A stretch of DNA of 39,052 nucleotides, from positions 1 to 39,052 of the forward strand of contig JAHDDO010000014.1 of assembly GCA_020629315.1 (NCBI GenBank). Direction: 5' to 3'. The stretch is from Saprospiraceae bacterium (GTDB lineage: Bacteria; Bacteroidota; Bacteroidia; Chitinophagales; Saprospiraceae). Shown in pieces: positions 16,596 through 23,910 of this stretch; the stretch's first letter is position 1; every line of letters starts with the position of its first letter. The position numbers and the translations under genes are program-made. The notes beneath the pieces were generated by a model. The model was given only the letters and a program-made list of their open reading frames with translations, did not search any database and was not told where the DNA came from.

Positions 16596-18061
16596 CGAAA
16601 GGACACCTTCTATATCGAATGTTGCGTTATGTCACGTTGACTGCGGCAATTCTGCTCTTGCTTATTATATGCGCAAGAGTACTAGGTCATTTTGAAAGCC
16701 AATATTCGTCAGATAGCCAGCACATCGATGCCTCATATTTTGAAAAGAGTATGGATCATTGTACTTGGGAGGTAGACAGCTATCAAGGGTTTCAATTATC
16801 GCGATATCAAAAAAACGAGATTAATAAAGCATACGTTTCTGCATTGGATTTTCTTTATACCAGAAAGGCACGTACACTTGGGTTAGAAAGTGAGCATGTT
16901 CAAGACGATCTATTGGAGCGTTGTCCCTTTCTCGAAAATGAATCTGTGGATATAGATGGCGTTCATTTATCTCATAATTTGTCATTGCTTTTTATATCTG
17001 ATGACAAGAATTTGATCAGCTTATCTGATAAAGGAGCCCTGCTGAAAACGCGGACTAGTTACAAAGCTGGGGGTATATCTTTTCATGATGTAAGCAGGGA
17101 TTACGAAGTGGTTATGAGACTTACAGATGGTCGTTGGAAAATGACTAACATCCGAATCTCGAAAGAACGTTCGCCTATAAAAAGCAAGTCTTCCACAGCT
17201 TTTGATTCAGATTTAGGGCCAGGCATAAATTATTATCCTGCTGAAAATCCATGGCGCTTATTTTGGGCAGAATACGATTCGTCGACTACAGTTTCAGATA
17301 TGAGATTGATCAAGGAATTAGGGTATAAGCACATACGATTCTTTATTCCGTTTGAGGAGACTGGAGGCGCGAGTCCTACTGACATATTCCTAGAGAATCT
17401 GCAGCATTTTGTTAGTACAGCGAGAGCCGAAGGTATCCATTTGGTACCTACTTTATTTGATTTTCCAGTCGGCTTTTCATTGGATAAGTATCGAGATTAT
17501 GCGCAACACTTGCACGTGATTTGTACTGCTTTAGGCGGTTTTGATAATATAGTTTTATGGGATCTCAAGAACGAGCCGGACATTGATTTTAACTATCACA
17601 AAAAAGAAGATGTGCTTGCCTTCTTACAATTTGCAGCGCTACAATTAAGAGATTGTCTACCTGACGCAGCGTTAACTATTTCTTGGGCCCATCCAGCAGA
17701 AGCGCACCAATTACAAGAATATGTAGATGTCATCAGCTATCACCATTATGACCCTAATCTTAGTGTTCAAGAGGGTATTGAATTAGTGAAAAGTAGTGTA
17801 AAAGGGGAAAAGCCTTTGTATGTTTCTGAGTTTGGTAAATCTAGTTTTACCGGCCTTGCTTTTTGGAGAGATGGGATAGCTCAGCAAAAGCAACATAATA
17901 CATCCTTTATTACAGTCATGGAAGCTGAAAATATTCATTATGCACTTTGGTGTTTGTATGATTATGAGGTGGCTCCTACTAATGTATTTGGGATAAAGCC
18001 ATGGATTCGATTTCCTCAAAAGTATTTTGGGCTTGTGGATACATCAGGGACATTGAAATAA
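16592..18061 (+). CDS. Membrane-anchored GH5-like glycoside hydrolase with NTF2-like domain
   Basis: 489 aa. The N-terminal signal anchor is residues 8-28 (YRMLRYVTLTAAILLLLIIC). About 45-195 is an NTF2-like or helical-beta domain ending GRWKMTNIRISKER. About 205-489 is a TIM barrel of the GH5/clan GH-A type: the acid/base is Glu328 in LKNEPD and the nucleophile is Glu413 in VSEFG, with ISYHHYDPN before it. It should cleave or trim a beta-linked glycan on the periplasmic side. Third gene of an operon with 4-bp overlaps, so it is made in step with the GT-C-like protein and the lipoprotein. In exopolysaccharide loci such hydrolases adjust chain length or clear stalled polymer from the periplasm. 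Substrate unknown. Confidence 0.88.
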   Translation: MTKGHLLYRMLRYVTLTAAILLLLIICARVLGHFESQYSSDSQHIDASYFEKSMDHCTWEVDSYQGFQLSRYQKNEINKAYVSALDFLYTRKARTLGLESEHVQDDLLERCPFLENESVDIDGVHLSHNLSLLFISDDKNLISLSDKGALLKTRTSYKAGGISFHDVSRDYEVVMRLTDGRWKMTNIRISKERSPIKSKSSTAFDSDLGPGINYYPAENPWRLFWAEYDSSTTVSDMRLIKELGYKHIRFFIPFEETGGASPTDIFLENLQHFVSTARAEGIHLVPTLFDFPVGFSLDKYRDYAQHLHVICTALGGFDNIVLWDLKNEPDIDFNYHKKEDVLAFLQFAALQLRDCLPDAALTISWAHPAEAHQLQEYVDVISYHHYDPNLSVQEGIELVKSSVKGEKPLYVSEFGKSSFTGLAFWRDGIAQQKQHNTSFITVMEAENIHYALWCLYDYEVAPTNVFGIKPWIRFPQKYFGLVDTSGTLK

Positions 18062-18063
18062 AA

Positions 18064-18095
18064 AAGCCGTTCGAAATCTTTATTCCAAACGGCTT
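18064..18095 (-). terminator. Terminator of the GT4 gene in a convergent gap
   Basis: An 8-bp stem pairs AAGCCGTT (18064-18071) with AACGGCTT (18088-18095). Read on the minus strand it is followed by a T-run, so it ends the STAS-flippase-GT4 transcripts. Its plus-strand flank lacks T, so it is weak for the glycosidase operon. Confidence 0.75.
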
Positions 18096-18139
18096 AAACA
18101 ATTACTATCTATACCTTAATCTTCTGATATGCTTTTAGG

Positions 18140-19408
18140 CTAGACAGAGCGCAAAGCATAGCTCTTTACTTGAGCATTCTTTCTTTCTATTCTGGGCGTT
18201 CGTTTCGGTACATCGACAGCAATTGGCTGTTGTTGTTGAATTAGTGTTGTAAAGTGTTGTAAATACCAGTCTGTTAAATCTTCCATGGAAATAGAAGCAG
18301 CAGCGGCATAATTTTTTCTGGCTATTTGATCTCTTTTCTCATTGTCCGTAATGATATTTTCAATGGCATCGGCAATGCTATTTGTATCATCAGGCTGAAA
18401 GTAAACACCTTGATAGCCTTCTTCTTCAATGAGTTCTTTAAGGTCGCCAATATTAGGTAATACGGCTGCTTTTCCATAACTACCTGCTTGGTGTAAAACA
18501 CCCGAGCTACCTGTAGTCGAAGTATAAGGAAATACAACCGCAGTACTTTCTCCGAAAATAGTAGGAACATCTTCTTCGGCTACATATCCCGTAAACGTTA
18601 GTCCGGGTACATGCGCATATTTTTCTTTCATGCTATCTAAGTACCCAGCGGCATTAGGGCTATCAGATCCGGCAATTACTATTTCGATTTCTTCTCCTGT
18701 TCTTTGTCTTACGATTTCGCAAGCCTCGATCATTTTGTCAACCTTTTTGTAGGTTCCAAATTTTCCGAATGTCATGATTTTTTTAGGACCTTCTGGTATT
18801 TCAAATGATGGTTTTTCTGGTACTTCAAAGCTGCCATGCGGCATCCATACTACATTTTTGGCTTTGTATTTTTCTTTAATGATTTTTACATATTTTGGCA
18901 TGGTAAGGGCCAATAGATTCCCTCCTAAGATAATCCTGGTTAATACTGTACCAATGAAGGTGAAAATTTTGCTAAATAATTTATTTGAGGTAATGCCTGC
19001 TGAATCGTAATCTACTGTTTCTACTATATTGTGCAGTAGTGTTACACTGGGTGTTCCCATAATTCTTGTCAAAAGGGGAGAACACAATCCTAAGGCTGCG
19101 GGTATTTTTTTATCACCAAAAGATAGGAACTGTAGGTTGTAAAGCACTACATCTGGTTTTTCATTTTTGATGGCTTTTGCAATAGTAATTGGATTCAATA
19201 TTTTGTTGAAATCCCAACATGGTACTATGCGAACTGGAACCTTACTGCTAGTGATTTGCGCCTCTTTAGAATCTGCGTCTGTTAATAAAACGATTTCAGT
19301 TATATCTTCTTTTAATTTGAAGTGTTCAACTAAATGAAACGCGTATTCATTTAAGGTTACTTTACTTGGCGGGTAAGGTGTTACGATGGCTAATTTGATC
19401 TTTTTCAT
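18140..19408 (-). CDS. Family 4 glycosyltransferase
   Basis: 422 aa, GT-B fold. The N-terminal half starts KLAIVTPYPPSKVTLNEYAFHL, an acceptor-side loop of GT4 enzymes. The C-terminal half has KKIMTFGKFGTYKKVDKMIEA, VIAGSD, LTFTGYVAEEDVPTIF and the donor-binding region VVFPYTSTTGSSGVLHQAGSYGKAAV. The usual E-x7-E is replaced by a serine/glycine-rich stretch ending with His. It would transfer a sugar from a nucleotide sugar to a growing glycan on the cytoplasmic face. It lies 43 bp after the flippase gene, with its own likely -7 box in between, and a terminator follows. Confidence 0.9.
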   Translation of the reverse strand: MKKIKLAIVTPYPPSKVTLNEYAFHLVEHFKLKEDITEIVLLTDADSKEAQITSSKVPVRIVPCWDFNKILNPITIAKAIKNEKPDVVLYNLQFLSFGDKKIPAALGLCSPLLTRIMGTPSVTLLHNIVETVDYDSAGITSNKLFSKIFTFIGTVLTRIILGGNLLALTMPKYVKIIKEKYKAKNVVWMPHGSFEVPEKPSFEIPEGPKKIMTFGKFGTYKKVDKMIEACEIVRQRTGEEIEIVIAGSDSPNAAGYLDSMKEKYAHVPGLTFTGYVAEEDVPTIFGESTAVVFPYTSTTGSSGVLHQAGSYGKAAVLPNIGDLKELIEEEGYQGVYFQPDDTNSIADAIENIITDNEKRDQIARKNYAAAASISMEDLTDWYLQHFTTLIQQQQPIAVDVPKRTPRIERKNAQVKSYALRSV

Positions 19409-19440
19409 AGTAGTAATTGTTTATGACCTAAAATTACATT
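19409..19440 (-). promoter_or_regulatory. Possible promoter and leader of the GT4 gene
   Basis: On the minus strand TAATTTTA (7 of 8 to TAnnTTTG) is followed by GGTCATAAACAATTACTACT and the ATG. The AAACAATTACTA leader is almost identical to that of the STAS gene (21071-21087), which suggests a shared origin or shared control. Confidence 0.45.
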
Positions 19441-19451
19441 GGACCACAAGC

Positions 19452-20723
19452 CTACTGGGCTCTCTTTCGATAAGTGGTAAGAAAACATCCTTTTTTGGTA
19501 AGGAAGCTTAGTTTTTCAGATCCGGTAGCCGTCAGCACTTCTGCTACTAGCATTAAAGCCACTAAGATGCTCATCAAGCTTATCTGAATCATGATTACCA
19601 CTTCTATACTATTATGAAACAATGAGATAAGAACTGCTTGCAAAACGCCAAATAAAAGCACAATAGAGACGGGCCAACATCTTTCTAGACTTAAGTTGTA
19701 ATAGCACATCATATTTGCTACTGAGAATAAAGAAGTACTTAGCGCGTATTTCCACAATAGGGGACCCGCATGCGCATATTCATTACCCATGATCAATACG
19801 ATTATTTCTTGACCAAAAAAGAAACAGCTTAGGATTATACCGGCACTTACTATGGATACGATAGAAAGTACTCCTACAAATAAGCCATTGGTTGATTGCC
19901 CTTTTCTTTTTAATTCCACCACTTTGGGCACGAGTACAAGGACTAATGACCAAGATGCGAAATAGACTATCTTCCCAATGGTAGAAATAGAACCATAAAG
20001 ACCACTTTCCACTGAATTGAAGAAGTGACGAACCAGCATAAGGTCGCTATAATTAATAATGAGCTGTGCCAATTCGTATACCATGATAGAGGCGAAAAAG
20101 CCATAATATCCATCTGGTAATCGAGTCTGACTGGTAGGGCTTAAACCCTCGTTTAACTTATGAATAGGTATGAGAAAAGAACATAAATATCCGACGGCTA
20201 TAGCTGTGGCAAAGCCTATATCAGAACCTAATATTAGCAGAATAGTTATACCCGAGCGAATAATCATTTCGAGCATATAGCTCCAAGCCAATTTAGAAAA
20301 TGTTTGGTTAGCTTGATAGTAGGCTCGATCCGTGCTCAGCAAAAAATAAAAGGGTATACATAGGATGAGGATAAATACGGGGATCGTTTCTGTAAAATTT
20401 AAAAATGATATGATCCACGAGCTTAATAGAGCCATAACCACCACTAGACCTAAAGAGATTTGGATGGATAAAGTCTTTAGCATTTTAACCAATTTCTTCC
20501 TTTGGTCGATGGTCTCGCACTCACTTAAATATTTAGCTCCTGTGAGTTGAATACCAAGACCGAAGAATGATAGTCCTAATACGAGTGTCGATAAAACAAT
20601 GGCTTCTGAAAAAGCCGCTGGGCCCAAAAATCGGGCTAAGAATATGGTCAGCCCATAATTTCCGGCATTGACCAGTATAGAGCTAAGTAGCACTATGCTT
20701 GTTCCTGTGATTAATTTTCTCAT
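19452..20723 (-). CDS. Polysaccharide flippase (Wzx/MOP superfamily)
   Basis: 423 aa with about twelve transmembrane helices and the classic N-terminus of the family: VLLSSILVNAGNYGLTIFLARFLGPAAFSEAIVLST. Later segments include YYQANQTFSKLAWSYMLEMIIRSG and SLYGSISTIGKIVYFASWSLVLVLVPKVVELKRKG. MOP flippases move lipid-linked oligosaccharides across the inner membrane. Its position between STAS (17 bp upstream) and GT4 (43 bp downstream) puts it in one operon with them. A Pel-like role, with flippase and GT4 working as a synthase, is possible by gene order only. Confidence 0.9.
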   Translation of the reverse strand: MRKLITGTSIVLLSSILVNAGNYGLTIFLARFLGPAAFSEAIVLSTLVLGLSFFGLGIQLTGAKYLSECETIDQRKKLVKMLKTLSIQISLGLVVVMALLSSWIISFLNFTETIPVFILILCIPFYFLLSTDRAYYQANQTFSKLAWSYMLEMIIRSGITILLILGSDIGFATAIAVGYLCSFLIPIHKLNEGLSPTSQTRLPDGYYGFFASIMVYELAQLIINYSDLMLVRHFFNSVESGLYGSISTIGKIVYFASWSLVLVLVPKVVELKRKGQSTNGLFVGVLSIVSIVSAGIILSCFFFGQEIIVLIMGNEYAHAGPLLWKYALSTSLFSVANMMCYYNLSLERCWPVSIVLLFGVLQAVLISLFHNSIEVVIMIQISLMSILVALMLVAEVLTATGSEKLSFLTKKGCFLTTYRKRAQ

Positions 20724-20740
20724 GGCGTTAGGTGTTGTTG

Positions 20741-21070
20741 TTAGCTTGACTGGATGTCTATCAGTCTGTCTATACCTGCCATTTCCATATATTGTCTGAC
20801 TGGGCTATCTGACTTGCTGATAACTTGTAATTTTTTTCCATTAACGATCTGACGCTTATTAATTCGTAATAATGCATTTAGACCGCTAATGTCGATTTGT
20901 GATTGATTTGGAATATTTATGATGCAATCGTGATGATAGTTCGACAAAATATCATCTAATTGCACTGAAATTTGCTGGGCATTCTCACCCGTGAAATCAT
21001 TTGTTATGTTGATAAGGATGGCTCCTTTATCAAGCGCCCTAGGAAGGGTTATGCGTAGTTCATTTCTCAT
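20741..21070 (-). CDS. STAS-domain protein (anti-sigma antagonist-like)
   Basis: 109 aa, a single STAS domain: ILINITNDFTGENAQQI, CIINIPNQSQIDISGLNALL, LQVISKSDSPVRQYMEMAGI. The usual D-S-S-G phosphorylation motif appears as DISG (60-63), keeping Ser62 and changing the first Ser to Ile. Such proteins switch partners or scaffold complexes according to phosphorylation of that Ser. No RsbW-type kinase or PP2C phosphatase is nearby, so the partner is unknown. First gene of the STAS-flippase-GT4 operon, with its own promoter. Confidence 0.85.
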   Translation of the reverse strand: MRNELRITLPRALDKGAILINITNDFTGENAQQISVQLDDILSNYHHDCIINIPNQSQIDISGLNALLRINKRQIVNGKKLQVISKSDSPVRQYMEMAGIDRLIDIQSS

Positions 21071-21081
21071 AATAGTAATTG

Positions 21082-21125
21082 TTTAATACCTCAAATCTAT
21101 CATGAGTATGGACGGGGAAAGTAGC
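21082..21125 (-). promoter_or_regulatory. Core promoter of the STAS-flippase-GT4 operon
   Basis: On the minus strand TAGATTTG (21092-21099) is a perfect -7 box TAnnTTTG. CTTTC about 17 bases upstream may be a weak -33. AGGTATTAAAC follows, giving a short leader before the ATG at 21070. Confidence 0.6.
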
Positions 21126-21151
21126 GATTTAGACGTTTGGCAACGGTACTT

Positions 21152-21182
21152 CGTTTTTTGGTATTGTTGTGCCGATTTTTGG
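21152..21182. promoter_or_regulatory. Direct-repeat pair, candidate LytTR-type binding site (STAS promoter)
   Basis: CGTTTTTTGG at 21152 and CGATTTTTGG at 21173 are start-to-start 21 bp apart. Together with 12341/12362 they share GTTTTT-GGTA and CCGATTTT blocks. The distance from the first repeat to the TTTAATACYTCAAAT block is exactly 70 bp in both places. Placement upstream of the -7 box suggests activation. Confidence 0.55.
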
Positions 21183-21184
21183 TT

Positions 21185-23212
21185 TTAGCCTAGATTCAGG
21201 ATAGCAGATATCAAGATTCTAGAGTAACTATAGGAGCCATTATTAGTGGCTTGGGCGGCATTGCTATCAAGATATTGAATAAAAATACGTTGACCAGGAT
21301 TGAACTTGTAGCCTAGTTTTACTTCTACTCTTCTAGTACTTTGGAGATCATCTGCTCCAATTTTTTGAAGCCCAAACGAAAGTAGTCCGTCATAGATAAT
21401 TCCTTTTTGAATAAAATCTTCATTTCTCAGCTGGAAGAATACGGATGGATGATGGTAAATAATGGGACTGAAATAAAGTGTATTTCTATCTATGGCAAAT
21501 GATATAAAATTATAGTTTAACCCTATCCTGAATTGGGGGTGTAAGCTTAGATCCTTAAATACCGCAGCATAGAGCAAAGAGCGTTGGTTTTCATCAGAAT
21601 AGATGGCTTGTTGTAGCTCTAGATATAAGGCCATTTTGCCTGGCTTAGCGAAAAGATAATTAGTACCTAATTGTGTATAACTCAATCTTGTTCGTGCTAA
21701 TTCGCTGTTGTACGTTTCCACTTGGGTTCGTACGAATGGTGAGATAGTGTGCCATTTCAAAAAGCGTTGATCCCATCGAAAGTTTGGCAGGACTAGTAAA
21801 GGAGAATCATTTGATTCGTTTAAGGTATGTAAACTTGCACCTAGTTGGAATTTTGATCTAAGCGAAAGGTCGCGTTCAAATCCAAAGGAGAATGCATTAG
21901 TTCGTACTTCATCGACTTCGTTCACTCTTCCAATATTTGATAAGGCATATCCTATGGAAAAGCGATTTATGTATTGGAGAGGGATAACGGCTTTTATTTG
22001 GGTTCCATCGTTTTCAAAACCACCGCCATCTTCGGATGTAAAAGCAGTAAGTGTAATTTCTGGCTTTGCAATTCTGTCCAATTGTTTTTTAAGTAACAGC
22101 ACTTGTTTATCTCTGGGCAATGCTTCAAGTAAACTATCTAGCAAGCGTTCTGCAGGTATATAGTTCTTGTTAGCGAAATAACTCCTGACGGCAGTTAGTG
22201 AAGTACTTAGATTTTTTTTGCTTGTCTTTTGAAGTGACTGGACCTTAGCTATGGCTTTCTTTTCTTGTCGATTCATCAACAGAAAGTCTATCTCAGCTAA
22301 TTGGAAAGGTAGCTCACAACAATGATTTTCTTTTATGTTGGATTCAAGATTAAGAGCCTCTGTGCCTTTGCCTTGAAGGAATAAGCTTTGCCATTTAATT
22401 TTTTTGGCAGCAAGAGAGAGATCACTTTTTTGGTTTGCAAGTACTAAGACTGAATCTGCTAGTGAAATTGTTTTATTTAATTTTCCTTTTTGTGAGGCAA
22501 TATTAGCCAAGCCAAGAAATGCTGGCGCTTTGTTATAATTCAGGGCTTTGATGTAATAGTCCTGGCTTAGATTCACTTTGTCTAGCAGCAAGTAGTTTTC
22601 AGCTATACTCAAGTATAAATTTTCATGTGGTATGCTACGGCTTTCTAGCGCATTTAAAACAGTTATGCTTTTTTGAAAATCACCATCCAAGCGACTGTAG
22701 TAGGCTAGGGCTAGTCCAATGTCCATATAGGAACGTTGAATATATGTGTCTTCGGGATACGCCTTTAGGGCTCGTTGGATATAATTAAATGAAGTGGTGT
22801 ATTGGCCTTTCTGAGCATAGCTATTAGCGAGGCCAATCAATACAGTTTTGTTTCCTTCGTTTTCGCTAAATATATCTTGATAAACTTCAATGGCGTTATC
22901 CGCTTGCTTGTCCCATAAATACGCTTCTGCCAAATTGAGGAGCACCTCTTCGTCTGTAGGGAATTGTAATAGCATTCCTTCAAAGATTGATAGGGCGGCT
23001 TCCGAATTTCCACCTAGGCCAACTGATCTACCTAGACCGATATTCGCATATTTATTGTCTGGGTATTCTTGGACGGCCGTTTTGAAAAAGTCTATAGCTT
23101 CTTCATAAAGGCCAGATTCGAGTTTGGTAAAACCTTCCTGTAAATTCTGAGCCACAGCGAAAGAGGGCAAATAAATTGCACCTAATACCAGTAAAATTAT
23201 ACGTACTAAAAT
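21185..23212 (-). CDS. TPR / outer-membrane beta-barrel protein (YaiO- or PelB-like layout)
   Basis: About 675 aa if started at 23212. Tetratricopeptide repeats fill roughly residues 20-380 (ESGLYEEAIDFFKTAVQEYP, SEAALSIFEGMLLQFPTDEE, DNAIEVYQDIFSENEGN). The last ~290 residues are alternating aromatic strands ending SRILISAILNLG, typical of a small outer-membrane barrel. The signal peptide (RIILLVLGAIYLPSFAVAQ) begins upstream of the only canonical start, TTG at 23170, which would cut it in half. In-frame ATT at 23212 gives a full signal and overlaps the regulator's stop by 7 bp. TPR-plus-barrel proteins guide polymer through the outer membrane in several exopolysaccharide systems; that role is inferred. 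It is fourth in the H-NOX operon. Confidence 0.82.
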   Translation of the reverse strand: MLVRIILLVLGAIYLPSFAVAQNLQEGFTKLESGLYEEAIDFFKTAVQEYPDNKYANIGLGRSVGLGGNSEAALSIFEGMLLQFPTDEEVLLNLAEAYLWDKQADNAIEVYQDIFSENEGNKTVLIGLANSYAQKGQYTTSFNYIQRALKAYPEDTYIQRSYMDIGLALAYYSRLDGDFQKSITVLNALESRSIPHENLYLSIAENYLLLDKVNLSQDYYIKALNYNKAPAFLGLANIASQKGKLNKTISLADSVLVLANQKSDLSLAAKKIKWQSLFLQGKGTEALNLESNIKENHCCELPFQLAEIDFLLMNRQEKKAIAKVQSLQKTSKKNLSTSLTAVRSYFANKNYIPAERLLDSLLEALPRDKQVLLLKKQLDRIAKPEITLTAFTSEDGGGFENDGTQIKAVIPLQYINRFSIGYALSNIGRVNEVDEVRTNAFSFGFERDLSLRSKFQLGASLHTLNESNDSPLLVLPNFRWDQRFLKWHTISPFVRTQVETYNSELARTRLSYTQLGTNYLFAKPGKMALYLELQQAIYSDENQRSLLYAAVFKDLSLHPQFRIGLNYNFISFAIDRNTLYFSPIIYHHPSVFFQLRNEDFIQKGIIYDGLLSFGLQKIGADDLQSTRRVEVKLGYKFNPGQRIFIQYLDSNAAQATNNGSYSYSRILISAILNLG

Positions 23213-23910
23213 GAGAGAAGATTTATTGCATTCATTAGAATCGGCTTATGGGCTCTACTAATCGGAATTACTTTCTTTTCGATAACTACAGTATTTTCTT
23301 CAATGTCTTTGACCTTATCTAAATTGATAATAAAAGATCTGTGCACTTTTAAGAAGCAGGGATGAGTTAACTTTTCATCTATGGCTTTTAAAGCACCATA
23401 GATAACATGGTTGCCTCGTTCCGTGATCACTTTTACATAATCGCCTACATTTTCAAAATATAAAATCTCTTTGTAGGGTAATCTAATCAATCGTCCATCG
23501 GTTCGTATATAAAGCTCATGTGATGCTGAATAACTGGCAATCTTTCCTAATTGTTCTTGGCGAGCTACCGCTTTTTCGACAGCCGCTTCAAATCGGACAG
23601 GGAGAATTGGTTTTTTAAGGAAATCGGTGACATCATATTCAAAGGCATCATATGCATACTGCCTATTTCCCGTTGTGAAAATTATCTGAGGTAGGGTAGT
23701 AAGTTGCTCAATTAATTCAATCCCCGTCAATCCTGGCATTTCAATATCCAAAAAGAGTAGGTCTATTTGATTATTGTGAAGGAATTCTAAACCCTTTTGG
23801 GGGTCATCAAATGTGCTTATCAATTCTAGCTCTTCCTTTTTCTCAACTAGTTTTTCTACATATTTGATTGCCATAAGGTCATCATCAATGATAATGGTCT
23901 TCAGAGACAT
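23206..23910 (-). CDS. LytTR-family response regulator
   Basis: 234 aa. The receiver domain is residues 1-120, with acidic pocket DDD at 9-11, phospho-acceptor Asp55 in FLDIEMPG, FTTGNRQYAYDAF, and the Lys in FLKKP. The LytTR DNA-binding domain is about 130-230: GRLIRLPYKEILYFENVGDYVKV, then CFLKVHRSFIINLDKV and IPISRAHK. LytTR proteins bind pairs of short direct repeats about 21 bp apart. The start overlaps the kinase gene by 26 bp, so kinase and regulator are made together. Targets inferred here are the repeat pairs at 12341 and 21152. Confidence 0.94.
   Translation of the reverse strand: MSLKTIIIDDDLMAIKYVEKLVEKKEELELISTFDDPQKGLEFLHNNQIDLLFLDIEMPGLTGIELIEQLTTLPQIIFTTGNRQYAYDAFEYDVTDFLKKPILPVRFEAAVEKAVARQEQLGKIASYSASHELYIRTDGRLIRLPYKEILYFENVGDYVKVITERGNHVIYGALKAIDEKLTHPCFLKVHRSFIINLDKVKDIEENTVVIEKKVIPISRAHKPILMNAINLLSF

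Noticed and set aside
21152..21182. Sigma-54 promoter (CGGCAC on the minus strand)
   Set aside because: The GG is present but no GC follows at the required spacing, and the direct-repeat reading explains both sites better.
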